Below, in pieces: positions 9,625 through 22,488 of a DNA stretch of 64,000 bases. The DNA is taken from NCBI GenBank assembly GCA_027422505.1, contig JAPQWV010000018.1, positions 16,634,001 to 16,698,000 of the forward strand. Reading direction: 5' to 3'. This DNA is from Craterostigma plantagineum. Taxonomy: Eukaryota; Streptophyta; Magnoliopsida; Lamiales; Linderniaceae. Below the pieces are notes generated by a model. That model was not told the DNA's origin and did not search any database. It was given only the letters and a program-made list of their open reading frames with translations. How positions within the stretch are numbered: position 1 is the stretch's first letter; every line of letters begins with the position of its first letter. The translations under genes and the position numbers were made by a program.

Positions 9625-12048
9625 TTACTATATTTTGGTGACTGCATGTGATATAAATGAAATCTATATACGAAAATGCGTATACAATTTTTCCTTTTAT
9701 ATAAAGGAAAATTCTTCTGTACAGTACAAAATATTTCTAGGACATAAATACATAGGTGAGTGCGCATGCGTGTTCAAAATAATCTATTGGCCCGCCACTC
9801 AAGTCACATCCATGTACACACTGCCACCTCAAAAGCCTCCGAAAGCTTCAAAATTTGGCATGTCCTTCGTAAAGATCACGTACCGTGATCCCGCGAACCT
9901 ACAACACATAAATACGTGGAATGAACTTATAAAGCTCAGTAAGTGAAAGCCATGCATGCCATGCACGTGTCCGAAATTCGCAGAGGCATCCGCGCCAATG
10001 CTCCCTAGACCTCATATTTGTCCTTGTCTTGTTTTGTCATATAGGGCCCTCGGCTATCTTGCTATGCACCATCATGGAGCTTGAATCCACTAGGGATAAA
10101 TAAATATAAGTGGCAATACCCACTTAAGGGAGGCTAACCCTAGGGCGCCTTTTCAGTCCCAAGGTGGTTTCATACGCCACGCGGACGCTTTACACTGGTA
10201 GCCTAATCTGAGGTAGTCAACACCAGAGGTACCCTCGGTGTCGCTTACTCCCTCAGCTCGCATCCTCCAGGTTTCACGATCCGCCATGAGGGCATTAGCC
10301 CTAAAATCATGTCTTGCCTTGTACATGTCATGTCTTAACGGCAGCGCCATACGACGTCACATGGTAGCATAGAAGAGCCGTGACTCAACTGTGAGTCGAC
10401 ATCAGACGCCCATATCGGCGAATCTTTATCGCTCTCACACGATCGTATATTACGCACGCTCTCATATCATACCTTTTGTACTAAACGTGCGTGCATATGC
10501 TCATGTCATGAATATGCATGTCATGCCATTATATCATGTAAATAAATCAGGCGTGTCATGTAACGCAAATAATTCACGTAGGAAGTCACGTAATATCACA
10601 GAAAACACATAACACATAATTCCATGCACATACAATTATGTGTTGTAGTTGGGACTTCCAATTACCTGGATCCTTAGCTTATCGTACGGTTAAATTGCTA
10701 ACCTTCGAACCCTAAGTATAGAAACATATAAAATTAGGGTTTGTTAGTCTAACTACCGTTTACAAATTGGCTTAGTTTGAAACCCTAATTTTGACTTTTA
10801 TAAATTTCGAAACCCTATTAGACATCGTTCTAATTTAATTAAATAGTTCTTAGAATTCGTAAAATAACCCTGAAACAAGTTCCATACGTTTCGAATTTAT
10901 ACATAAAGATTTCGAGATTCGTATATAGGTTTTTGATATGATTTTTGGGACGAATTCTTAAATAGATCTCGGTAAGTTCTCGAGATTATATATGTAGATT
11001 TCGATATGCGTGTCTTCAAGATTACATATAAGAGTTTTGATATTATCGTTGAAGATAAACCTCGATATGGATCATAGAATTGATTTTGAGCTGATGTATA
11101 TTGATATTATACTTAAGATATCGAGATGTTATTATAACAAAATGTCGATATTACAACAAGATAGATGTCGAGATGCATGTCACCTTATACACAAGGATCT
11201 CGAGATTTATATATGTCGATATTATAAATAAAGATCTCGATACCAACATCATCTCGATATTATATACAACTTCGACATGGATTTAACATAGATTTCGATA
11301 TATGATATAAGATAGATCTCGAGCTTTGTTTCGAATTCCTCTTATTCTCAGCCTTGATCTCGAAATCATTAGCACTTCGAGATTCATGACCTGGAAAATC
11401 ATATCTTCATTCGAAACACCTCATAAACTTAGCTAACTTTCAATCGAATTCTTGTTTTCCTAAGAATAGTCTAAATATCAGATAGACTTCGGAAACCCTA
11501 AACTTAATACTAACCTAACTTCAAAGGCTGCTTTATAAATACCTTAAATTGATTCCTACGTCTTTATTATCTTTGAATTTCCTAAAATAAAGAGTATAAA
11601 ACTGATATTCAAACCAAAATGAAGCTATACCTTATACTGACGTTCTTGTTAGTAGTCTAGTTGATTTCCTCCTTTGCTTTTATTTGACGTGATTCCTCCC
11701 TTAACTAGCGAAACTTATACTGGTAAAGTTCTTCTGTTTACTTGAATTTAGTCTATTGAAGGGTTCTTGATAAGTTTTAAGGTTTATTAAACAACATGCT
11801 TGATAAGACATAAAGCAAAGGTAATTTTAAGGTTAAAATTCTATACCCTAATTCCTTTAGCTAGGTAATTTTATTTATCATTATTATTATTATTGTTTTC
11901 CCAACACTACTTACATGTCATGTTTACATATAGCATGAAATCATTTTGGCACATAAAAGTCACTAACCATGTCTCATACAGTAACGTAAGTCATATAATA
12001 TGTATGCATATTTATTGACCGACTGACTTACGGGACTCGGGTATTACA
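9625..12048 (-). mobile_element. solo LTR of a gypsy element related to the one at 12189
   Basis: The right end reads CGGGTATTACA; on the minus strand this is TGTAATACCCGAGTCCCGTA, parallel to TGCAATACCTGAATCCCGTA at the LTR edge at 14986. The left part (GCGTATACAATTTTTCCTTT at 9677, ACGTACCGTGATC near 9880) matches the neighbouring LTR in order. The middle differs and holds degenerate TCGAGATT/TCGATATT repeats (10895-11320). No internal coding region or second LTR adjoins it. The left boundary is approximate and no TSD was found. Confidence 0.6.
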
Positions 12049-12188
12049 ATAACGCCCGGCTTGATGCATTATTTACGCTGCCGCGGACCATCTTTGAGGC
12101 TTCGTTAACAATGTTGATCAACCAATGTCGGTTTAAAGTATAAATCATTAATTATTGGGCCAGGAAATTTATTAACTATTGGGCCGTA
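12049..12188 (+). pseudogene. gene X, copy B: promoter fragment only
   Basis: It contains GATGCATTATTTACGCTGCC, ACCATCTTTGAGGCTTCG and ATTATTGGGCCAGGAAATTT, all shared with 56268-56340 plus 59466-59515 upstream of the intact-looking gene X. Sequence stops at GGGCCGTAT, where the gypsy LTR starts; no exon remains. It is squeezed between the solo LTR and the gypsy element. Confidence 0.75.
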
Positions 12189-14986
12189 TAAAAGGCGTAT
12201 AGAATTTTTCCTTTTATATAAAGGAATATCATTATGTACAAGTCAAAATGCCATCCCAGACCTAAATACATAGGATGGTTAGATAGACGCAGCATCCTAG
12301 CGCCCGCCACACAGGTCGCATCCATGTACACATCACCCACAAAAGTCGCTGAAAACTTCAAAATGTAAGCCTTGCCATCAAAAGCGATCACGTACCGTGG
12401 TCGCGCGGACCTAAAACACATAAAGTAAGAGGTGAGCTATAAAGCTCAGTAAGTAGAAATATGAAATGTCATTAACTTGAAATCCCCGAAAACGCATCCG
12501 CGCCAATACATCTCACACCTCGTAAATCAAACTCGATGTTATATCTCTCAGGCCCCTCGACTAACTTGCTATGCACCATAAAGAGCTCTAATCCAGCACG
12601 GATAAACGTGGCAGCGAATACGCTGGATAGCCTATGCTAGGTTTCCTAGGTCGCACCCTCTCAGGTTGTCCCCTCTGCCCTGTGGTAGCCCAAGTTGGTA
12701 GCCTATGCTAGGGTTTTTCCTAGGTCGCTCCTTCTCAGGTCGCACCCTCCAGGTCGCATCCCAGGGCATCAGCCTAAATAAAACAAAACAGGGCAGAATC
12801 CCAATTAAATATATAATATAATCGACGACGCACCATGCCGTCATGGTGCCGTAGAAGTAGCTACGACTCAACTGCGAGTCGACATCAAATGCCTATATCG
12901 GCAAATATCATTCACCCTCAGGCGACAAATACTGTGCATGCTCATCTCACATAAGCCCCAAATGTCTCGTGCATGCACATGAATATGCAATGTGGATTAA
13001 TAACATAAACACTTACCATGCAGAAGCATGCCAAATAATTCACGTAATTATATAAACACCCAAGCACATAGTCACGTACTTCAAGCATATACAAATAAAT
13101 TATATGTTATAGTTGAAATTCTCACCTACCTCTCGTCCGGGCGATCCGTGAAATTCCTATTTTTTTCGGGCCTTAAATAAAAATATTAATATATCTGTAT
13201 AACATTTGAATTAGAAGAGTAAGATGAAATAATGTACTTTAACTATCGATTATACTAATTTACTAAACCCTAAGTCACTCACCGCTAGCCTAAGCTAAGT
13301 TAGGGTTAAGACCATTTACAATTCCTTCATAAGCTATAATTCGCCCGATTGATCCTTACCTACCTAGGTTTCGATTGAATTATACCCACTCAATAATCAT
13401 AATCGGCCGATTCTAGTTCAATTGGAAAAATCTCGGCGAAACATGGAGTTGCCAGCTAATAGAATCATGTGTACACATTCGGCCGATTCATCTAGTTCCA
13501 ATCATCGCCTGACTCACCATGTAAACTAGACCTAAGTTTCGCCGTGTTCTTACTCGATTATCAAATCGTCCTTTGCATGCCTCATTCGATCGCCCGATTC
13601 CATGCATTGTGAGCTTTACTTTCGATCGATTTGTCCTATACATAGCACTACTTTTGCCGAGTTCTTCCTTCCTCAACAAATCACCCGATTGGCCTTCCTT
13701 GAGTCTCAACTTTCGATCCATTTGTGATACCTCCACATTCGGTCGAAAACTTCATACATCTATATTCTTCGAATTTTAACTTATATGATCCCCAGAACCT
13801 ATAAATGCTAGGGTTTCCTTTCTACATTAATTGTCAGCACTTACCAAGAATTTAAGTTATAAGTCCTAGAATGTGTTATACTACCCAAAATATTTCTTTC
13901 TCATGAGGTTCTAACCTAAGCATGCTTAACTCTCATAAATAGGAATATACTCTTCAAACTAAAGTTTCTGCAGTCTGTGGTACATCAAGATTCCGTGAAC
14001 TTCATTAACTTATGTTAGTGTAGTAACTACCTAATTCACGAAAATAATCAAGGTTATAAGTGGTATTTTTCCTTACCAAAGATCCGCAAGTTGAACTGTT
14101 ACGAATCCTTGGTTGGCACTACTATCGGTTTCTCTTTTCTTTCTTGTAGTTGTGTTTAGGTTATGAGGGTTTTCCTTGACTTTCGTTCCTTATATCAATC
14201 CTTACTAATGCTCTTTGATTTTCTTGGTAAGTACTAACCTAGAATAATGTGCTTTGAAATGACTAGTAGGTGACTAAGCTATTTGTCTTTACCTTATGTA
14301 TTAAGCAATCCTTAGTTAATCGAAAGTTCATGACTTATAATTGGTCTAGTTCTAACAGTACATGTATCGATCTAACCTCTATTTTCCATGTATCAGTCGC
14401 TCGATTCTCCCAAATTGATTGCTCGACGATTTTACTATTCATAGGCATAGGATTCGATCGGTTCTCCCTTATTCTACCTTACATGTTCGGTGATTCTAAT
14501 TCTTATATATTTGAGAAATTGGTCGATTCTATCTTAGTTCACATATCACTCGAATTTCTTGTTGCTCGACGAAAGTTTACCCCTTATGGGCATGTATCGA
14601 CCGATTGTATCATCTCCCAAAATTATCTAAGTTTCTATTCTCACCTTTCATTGATTCTAATACATTTTTGATATTGGAGTTACTCGATTGTTATCATTAT
14701 CCTGATTGATCGATTGTAAGTCCTTAATTCTAATCGATCGAAACTAGTTTCTTATTACCTTGTAATTTGCCGAGAAACCTATACTATCTATATGAATAAT
14801 ACCTAAATTTCTTCTAAAGTCTTAATAGTCACATAGGCCATATATCATGTAAAGTACACATAACATATAGCACGTAGTCATATAGACACATATAATATCG
14901 CAAAACATGTATAATGCAGTCATGTAAGTCATATAAAATGCATGCATATTTATTGGCCGGCTTACTTACGGGATTCAGGTATTGCA
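12189..14986 (-). repeat. 3' LTR of the gypsy element
   Basis: On the minus strand it begins TGCAATACCTGAATCCCGTA directly after a polypurine tract and is collinear with 19668-22488. It lacks the final ~75 bp present in the other LTR (19597-19671). Many short indels separate the two LTRs, so the insertion is old. The body is rich in TCGATCG/CCGATT words. Confidence 0.85.
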
Positions 14987-15004
14987 TCCCCCACCCCTTA
15001 AAAG
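14987..15004 (-). promoter_or_regulatory. polypurine tract
   Basis: Read on the minus strand, AAGGGGTGGGGGA lies immediately before the TGCAATACC start of the 3' LTR. This is the expected priming site for plus-strand DNA synthesis. Confidence 0.7.
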
Positions 15005-15021
15005 GGATTTCGCCCCCAAAA

Positions 15022-15549
15022 TCAGGTAGGGAGAAATAGCTCAGGGTAGCGATTCATCATATCATCTTTCCTTTCCCATGCTTCCTCGGTGGACTGATTT
15101 TGCCACAGAACCTTTACTAACATAATCTCTTTATTCCGCAGTCTCTTCACCTCATGCATTAGAATTTCTACTGGTCTTTCCTCGTAACTTAAATCTGGCT
15201 TGAGATGTTGGTGAAGATTTTCATTGTTCAATACATGGCTAGGATCTGCGACATATTTTCGCAACGTCGATCTGTGAAAGACGTCATGAACTTGAGCTAG
15301 CGAAGCTGGTAATTCGAGCTGATATGCTACTTCGCCAACTTTCTTAAGGATCCGAAATGGTCCTATATATCTCGGGCTCAATTTACCCTTCTTCCCGAAT
15401 CGGTTTACGCGTTTCATTGGGGATACCTTCAGGAATACATAGTCATCTACTTCAAACTCCAATGGTCTATGCTTTTGATCTGCGTAGCTTTCCTGTCTGC
15501 TTTGGGCCGTTTTCATTCTTTCTCGTATCTTTGAGATGGCTTCTGTCAT
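15022..15549 (-). pseudogene. gypsy integrase C-terminal part with chromodomain-like tail
   Basis: A frame of 175 codons containing HRPLEFEVDDYVFLKVSP, FGKKGKLSPRYIGPFRIL, VHDVFHRSTLRKYV and a tail with LVKVLWQNQSTEEAWE and DDMMNRYPELF. This is the GPF/Y module and the chromodomain-like end of chromovirus integrases, which in related elements directs integration. The frame is open, but the upstream catalytic core is separated by stops. Confidence 0.75.
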
Positions 15550-15699
15550 TTCTTGTACCGGATCGGGGACTATATCGCTCGTTCTCCAACTTCATCCCAA
15601 TGAGTTGGAGATCTGCATTTGCGCCCGTATAAGGCCTCATATGGAGCCATTCCGTTCGTTGCATGGTAGCTATTGTTATAAGATAATTCAATCAAAGGA

Positions 15700-16330
15700 A
15701 GGTATCTGCTCCAATTTCCTTTGAAATCGAGCACACATGCTCTTAGCATGTCTTCTAATGTCCGAATGGTTCGTTCAGGCTACCCGTCTGTTTGGGGATG
15801 ATAGCCAGTACTGAATGATAACTTGGTTCCCATAGCCTTCTGCAGGCTCATCCAGAACTTAGACAGAAATCTTGAATCCCTGTCAGAAATGATTGACATC
15901 GATACTCCGTGGAGTCGTACTATCTCTTAAATATACAGTTCTGCATATCGTTCCATAGAAAATGTTGAAGTTATAGGCAGAAAGTGGACAGACTTGGTCA
16001 ATCGATTGACGTTACCCAAATAGCATCGTGGCCTTTCACTGTTTTCGACAAGCCAACGACGAAGTCCATCGTAATGTGGTCCCACTTCCATTCAGGTACA
16101 GGCAGGGATTGTAAAGTTCCTGCCGGTCGTTGATGTTCTGCCTGAATTTGCTGACACGTCAGGCATTGGCTCATGAACGTTGCTATTTCTCTTTTCATCC
16201 CTCGCCACCAATATTTGCTTCGTAGATCTCTATACATCTCCGTCGCTCCGGGATGAATAGAGTAAATCGTGGTATGGGCTTCCGTCATTACAATCTTTCG
16301 AAGTTCGGCGTCGTTAGGAACATATAGACG
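15700..16330 (-). pseudogene. gypsy integrase zinc-binding and core region, broken
   Basis: 15998-16288 reads HPGATEMYRDLRSKYWWRGM, CLTCQQIQAEHQRPAG and WKWDHITMDFVVGLSKT, giving the HHCC zinc-binding end (H..C..C) and the first catalytic Asp. Downstream parts to 15700 ([13 protein letters not shown] region near 15790) are recognisable but interrupted by stops. Confidence 0.7.
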
Positions 16331-16417
16331 ACTTTTGTAGTATATGCTCCCGTCTCGTATTGTGAAGTCTGCTAATCTTTGTTCGGGTAGTACTTTTTTA
16401 TTTTTAAATAGAATTCA

Positions 16418-16957
16418 TCACTTTCTTGCGCCTTCATAATTTGATCCATCAATGTTGGTCGAAGGGTTAATGCTGCTAGCCTTGTTTCCACATCGCCCAT
16501 TGGTAGCACTTCCACTTCGAGCCTTTGTAATTCCACGATTACGGCTTCGCTTTAATGCGTCCGCAACTATGTTCGCCTTTCCCGGGTGGTAGCTAATCAC
16601 GCAATCGTAGTCCTTGACCAACTCGAGCCATCGTCGCTGTCTCATATTTAACTCCTTCTGAGTGAAGAGGTATTTTAGACTCATGTGGCCTGTGAAGATC
16701 TCGCATCGCTTGCCGTATAGGTAGTGCCTCCAGATCTTTAAAGCAAAGACTACTGCGGCGAGTTCCAAATCATGAGTCGGGTAATTCATTTCATATTCTT
16801 TTAACTGTGGGGAAGCATACGCAACCACATTCTCGTTTTGCATTAATACACATTTCGTAGCATCGCTGTATACTGAAAATCCTCTGGTCCCTGTGGGTAT
16901 CGTCAGAACTGGACCGAGGTGAGTCGTCTCTTTAATTCCTGAAAACTCTGTTCGCAC
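16418..16957 (-). pseudogene. gypsy RNase H domain
   Basis: Contains [55 protein letters not shown] and [20 protein letters not shown], the usual order of the gypsy RNase H. The region between it and the RT (16960-17240) contains stop codons. Confidence 0.75.
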
Positions 16958-17246
16958 GCATCGCTCCAGTGAAATGGGACATTTTTTTTCGTTAAAGTCG
17001 TTAATGTTGAGGCGATTTTCGAGAAGTCTCTAATAAACTTTCTGTAATACCCCACTAGGCAAACTGCGTGCTTCGGTGACATTGGTTGGTTGGGGCCAGT
17101 TATATATTATTTCGATCTTGCTTGGGTCTAAGGAAATCCCTGCTCCCGAGATAACGTTTCCCAAGAATGCGACTTGATTCAGCCAGAACTCGCATTTCTT
17201 AATTTAGCGTGTAACTCTTTTTCTCGTAATATCTCAAGAACGATCT

Positions 17247-17770
17247 TCAAGTGTTGTTCATGTTCCTCCTTTGTCTTAGAATAGATAAGGATGTCATCGA
17301 TAATACGATGACAAAGTTGTCCAGGAATGGCTTGAACACGCGATTCATTAGGTTCATAAATGCTGTTGGCACGTTTGTCAGTCTGAAAGGCATGACTAAA
17401 AATTCGTAGTGTTCATATCTTGTACTAAAGGCAGTTTTTGGAATGTCTTCTTCTCGAATCTTCAGCTGATGATATCTTGATCGCAAGTCTATCTTCGAGA
17501 ACACTGTTTCTCCTTGTAGTTGATCAAATAGATCGTCAATTCTCGGCAGGGGATAATTGTTCTTGATTGTGATCTTATTCAGTTCTCTGTAATCGATACA
17601 TAGTCGCATCGATCCGTCCTTCTTTTTAACAAACAACACTGGTGGTCCCCATGGTGAGAAGCTAGGCTGAATGAATCCCTTCTGTAATAATTCATCTAGC
17701 TGCTCTTTCAGTTCCTTCAATTCGGTTGGAGCTAATTGATAAGGACCTTTGAAATAGGCGTGGCTCCAGC
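17247..17770 (-). pseudogene. gypsy reverse transcriptase domain
   Basis: Contains [55 protein letters not shown] and [17 protein letters not shown]. The catalytic YxDD box is destroyed: after [20 protein letters not shown] the frame shifts where the two Asp residues should be. Confidence 0.8.
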
Positions 17771-17772
17771 CA

Positions 17773-18541
17773 TTAAATCAATCGTAAATTGGATCTCACG
17801 ATCAGGAGGGAGTCCTGGTAATTTTCTGGAAAAACGTCGGGAAATTCTCGTTCTATTGGAATCTCTTCTAATTTCGAACATAAGCATTCCTCTGATGTTA
17901 TTACGAAAACAAGGTAGGCTTCACATCCCGCCTTGATCAAGCGTTGTGCTTTCAGTGCCGAGATTTTAGAAATATTTCTGCCTTTGTTTGTTCCCGCAAA
18001 AGTAAAGGGTCTAGTTTCTTCCAATTTGAAGGTGACCTTCTTACGATTGCAATCAATAACCGCTCCATACTTAGACAGCCAATCCATTCCAATAATTACT
18101 TCGTAATCGTTCATTGGAATGACTATTAGGTCTACAGGTAGTTCCTTATAGCCAACTAGCACAGAGCGATCTCGTAAAATTAAACTAGTTCGGGTTGAAG
18201 CCCCATGTGGGATGGTTACGTTATACTCACAATCAGATTGTTGAGGTGTAATCTCGAGTCTCGTCACATATTAGATGATGCACATGATGCGTGTCTCCTG
18301 AGTCTATTAATATGCATGTCGGGGTATGGTGTATGGATAAGGTACCTACTACTACCGATGGGTCGGTCTCTGCCTCCTCGGATGTTATCGTCTCGGGCGG
18401 GCACAGTCGGTGGTCTCGCCTGGCTTGCGGCTTAACTTCCAGAAGTGTTCTCTGGGTATTGTTTTGCATAATGCCCTGGCCTTTCGCATCTGAAGCAGTT
18501 ATTAGTCTGTGGAGGACAATTACCAAAATGTCGTCTCCCAC
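17773..18541 (-). pseudogene. gypsy aspartic protease region
   Basis: 18233-18541 contains VGTLSIHHTPTCILIDSGDT with the active-site box as DSGDTH. It continues in another frame at 17773-18267 (GYKELPVDLIVIPMNDYEVI, IGMDWLSKYGAVIDCNRKK), the protease C-terminal half and linker to RT. The two pieces are separated by a frameshift. Confidence 0.75.
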
Positions 18542-19475
18542 ACCTCGGACAATTTGGTACCGGTGCGGGAAACCTGGGTTGCGCTTGGTTTAGTTGTTGG
18601 GGTGGTCCAGGTCTATTCTGGAAATTAGGCTTTGGGCCATTTGAGAAAATCCGTTTCTTCTGGTTTCCTCCACTCCACTGCGTCCCCTGCACAAATTTCT
18701 TTTTTCCTCATGTGCGCGGATAATTCTGGTCTCGGCCTGTTCGGCTACTAGAGCCCCGTTCTGCGGCCTGTGCATAAGCGACTCCCTAAAGCCCAGCCAT
18801 ATTCACGTCGCGATACAATTCTGGTTTCAAGCCCTCCAAGAAGCGTTCGATCTTCAGGGCATCAGTGCTTACCATGTGGGTGGCAAACATCGACAACTGT
18901 TCAAATTTCCTGATATATACAGCCACCGTCATTGTCCCTTGTCGCAGGTTAATGAACTCGTTCATTCTCTAGGATCGAACTGGAGCAGTAAAGTACTTGC
19001 TCCTGAAGAGTTCTTTGAAGCGATCCCAACTCATCGTGATCGGATCCTCAATTGTCAGGATGGTGTCCCACCAGTGTCCTGCACTTCCTCGTAGCAGAAT
19101 GCGGCTTATAAAACTTTCTCCTCCTCAGGAATACGACTGTATTGGAACATGCCCTCAAGGGTTCTAAGCCAATCCTCCGGTGACGTGGAGTCAATTGCAC
19201 CTTCAAAAGTTAGGGGATATCAAACTTTTAAAATCTTTCTCCTACTATTTTTATTCGTTCTGCTTGGGAGAGTCCAGTGGTCCTTGGCCATTCAGATGTT
19301 GAATTAGTTCGTGAATTTGGTCAGATTGTTGGCGAACTAACTCAGTAAGCTGAAGAATAGCTGCATCACGATTGTCGGTGGGAGTTGCGGGTTCTTTGCC
19401 CTTATCCGAACCCCCGCTAGTTTCGCCTTGTGTTCTGCCCATTTTTGCTTTTACCCTAATAGTCCCTAAGGCCAA
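18432..19475 (-). pseudogene. gypsy gag with CCHC zinc knuckle
   Basis: The N-terminal piece is 19251-19475. The middle of gag (18880-19240) has stops. The C-terminal piece 18432-18692 ends with CPRCGRRHFGNC and CFRCERPGHYAKQYP, a CCHC-type nucleic-acid-binding knuckle whose last Cys is replaced. The knuckle lies just ahead of the protease, as in other gypsy elements. Confidence 0.7.
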
Positions 19476-19583
19476 TAAATTTGCAACACAAAGAATTCAA
19501 AGTAATATAAAACTTACTAGCAAGGTCGCTTCCACGCATTTAAATGTGTGTACATGAACAGTCTACAGAACCTGCAAACGAAG

Positions 19584-19594
19584 TTCTGATACCA
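19584..19594 (-). promoter_or_regulatory. primer-binding site (initiator Met tRNA type)
   Basis: On the minus strand TGGTATCAGAA follows the end of the 5' LTR (CACCACA) by two bases. TGGTATCAGA is the standard complement of plant initiator-Met tRNA. Confidence 0.85.
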
Positions 19595-19596
19595 CC

Positions 19597-22488
19597 TGTG
19601 GTGCCCCACCATCTACTACTCATTTTAGACACTGGATTACGTGACTATTAATAAAATAAAATAAAAAGCAAAAGGCGTAGAGATTTTTCCTTTTTTTATA
19701 GAGGAATATCATTATGTACAAGTCAAAATGTCATCCCAAACCTAAATACATAGGATGGTTACATAGACGCAGCAAAAGAAACCCTAGCATCCATGTACAC
19801 ACCACCCCCAAAAGTCGCTGGAAACTTCAAAAGGTAAGCTTTGCCATCAAATGCGATCACGTACCGTGGTCGCGCGCACCTACAACACAGAAAAGTAAGG
19901 GGTGAGCTATAAAGCTCAGTAAGTAGAAATATGAAATGTCGTGAACGTGAAATCCCCGCAAAGGCATCCGCGCCAATACATCTCACACCTCGTAAATCAA
20001 ACTCGATGTTATATCTCTCAGGCCCCTCGGCTAACTTGCTATGCACCATAAAGAGCTCTAACCCAACACGGATAAACGTGGCAACGACCTACGCTGGATA
20101 GCATACGCTAGGTTTCCCTACGTCGCACCCTCCCAGGTCGTCCCCTCTGCTGTGCGGTAGCCCACGTTGGTAGCCTACGCTGGTTAGCCTACGCTAGGAG
20201 TTCCCCCTAGGTCGCTCCTTCCCCGGCCGGACCCTCCAGGTCGCATCCCTCCGCTATCAGGGCATCAACCCAAATAAAACAAAACAGGGCAGAAGCCCAA
20301 TTAAATATATAATATAATCGACGAGGCACCACGCCGTCATGGTGCCATAGAAGTAGCCCTAACTCAACTGCGAGTCGACATCAAATGCCTATATCGGCAA
20401 ATATCATTCGCCCTCAGGCGATAAATACTGTGCATTCTCATCTCACATAAACCCCAAACGTCTCGTGCATGCACATGAATATGCAATGTGAATTAATATC
20501 GTAAACATTTACCATGCAGAAGCATGTCAAATAATTCACGTAATAATATAAATACCCAAGCACATAGTCACGTAGTTCAAGCATATACAAATAAATTACG
20601 TGAAGACTAAGATGAAATTCCGCTCCGTGAAATTCCTATCTTTTCGGTCTTTAAATAAACATATTAATATATCAGTATAACATTTATATTAGAAGACTAA
20701 GATGAAATAATTTACTTTAACTATCGATTATACTAATTTACTAAACCCTAAGTTGCTCAATGCTAGCCTAAGCTAAGTTAGGTTAAGACCATTTACAATT
20801 CCTTCATATGCGAAGATACGCTCGATTGATCCTTACCTACCTAGGTTTCGATCGAACTATACCCACTCAATAATCATAATCGGCCAATTCTAGTTCAATT
20901 GGAAAAATCTCGGCGAAACATGGAGTCGCCCGATTCACCTAGCTAATATATCATGACACATTCGGCCGATTCATCTAGTTCCAATCATCGCCGGACTCAT
21001 CATGTAAACTAGACCTAAGTTTCGCCGTGTTCTTACTCGATTATCAGATCGTCCGATTGCATGCCTCATTCGATCGGCCGATTCCATGCATTGTGAGCTT
21101 CACTTTCGATCGATGTGTCCTATGCATAGCACTAGTTTCGCCGAGTTCTTCCTTCCTCAACAAATCGCCCGATTGGCCATCCTTTGAGTCTCAACTTTCG
21201 ATCGATTCCACACCCCTTAAATCGCTCGACTTGTGATACCTCCACATTCGGTCGAAAACTTCATACATTTATATTCTTCGAATTTGAACTTATATGATCA
21301 ATCTGCCTAGAACTTATAAACTCTAGGGTTTCCTTTCTACCTGAAATTGTTAGCTCTTACCAAGAATTTAAATTATAAGTCCTAGACTGTGTTATACCAC
21401 CCAAAATAATTTCTTTCCCATGAGGTTCTAACCTAAGCATGCTTAACTCTTATAAATAGGAATCTACTCTTCAAACTAAAGTTTCTGTCGTCTGTGGTAC
21501 ATGAAGACTCCGTGAGCTTCATTAATTTATGTTAGTGTAGTAACTAAATAACCTAATTCACGAAAATCATCAAGGTTATAAGTGGTATTTTTCCTTACCA
21601 AAGATCCGCAAGTTGAACAGTTACGAATCCTTGGTTGGCATTACTATCGGCTTCTCTTTTCTTTCTTGTGTTGTGTTTATGTTATGCGGGGTTTCCTTTA
21701 CTTTCGTTCCTTATATCAATCCTTACTAATGCTATTTTGATTTTCTTGATAAGTACTCACCTAGAATAATGTGCTTTGAAATGACTAGTAGGTGACTAAG
21801 CTATTTGTCTTTACCTATGTATTAAGTAATCCTTAGTTAATCGAAAGTTCATGACTTATAATTGGTCTAATTCTAACAGTACATTGTATCGACCTAACCT
21901 CAATTTTCCATGTATCAATCGCTCGATTCTCTCAAATTGATTGCTCGGCGATTTTACTATTCATAGGCATAGGATTCGATTGGTTCTCCCTTATTCTACC
22001 TTACATGTTCGGCGATTCTAATTCTTACATATTTGAGAAATCGACCGATTCTATCTTAGTTCACATATCGCTCGAATTTATTGTTGCTCGGCGAAAGTTT
22101 ACCCCTTATGGGCATGTATCGACTGATTGTATCATCTCCCAAAATTATCTAGGTTTCTATAGTCACCTTTCATTGATTCTAATACATTTTAATATTGGAG
22201 TTACTCGAATGTTATCATTATCATGATCGATCGATTCTTAGTCCTTAATTCTAATCGATCGAAACTATTTCTTATTACCTTGTAATTTGTCGAGAAACCT
22301 ATACTATCTATATGAATAATACCTAAATTTCTTCTAAGTCCTAATAAAGTCACATAGGTCATATATCATGTAAAGTACATATAACATATAGCACGTAGAC
22401 CGTAGTCATATAGGCACATATAATGTCGCAAAACATGTATCATGCAGTCACGTAAGTCATATAAAATGCATGCATATTTATTGGCCGG
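19597..22488 (-). repeat. 5' LTR of the gypsy element, outer end truncated
   Basis: It runs from TGTGGTGCCCC at the primer-binding site to TTATTGGCCGGCT, where the other LTR continues for about 24 more bases to TGCA. In their place lies MOT1-derived sequence. It is collinear with 12189-14986. Confidence 0.85.

Larger units (their letters stand above)
12189..22488 (-). mobile_element. Ty3/gypsy retrotransposon, chromovirus (Tekay/Del)-like, decayed
   Basis: It is transcribed leftward. The 5' LTR is 19597-22488, the primer-binding site 19584-19594, gag, protease, RT, RNase H and integrase follow from 19475 to 15022, then the polypurine tract and the 3' LTR 12189-14986. LTRs of about 2.9 kb and an integrase tail ending DDMMNRYPELF suggest Tekay/Del. 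Every coding domain carries stops or frameshifts. Both outer LTR ends are missing (about 75 bp on the left, about 25 bp on the right), so there is no TSD. The flanks are the gene X promoter and a MOT1 fragment. Confidence 0.85.

Noticed and set aside
18291..18593. Plus-strand 100-codon frame
   Set aside because: Antisense to the gypsy gag-protease region.
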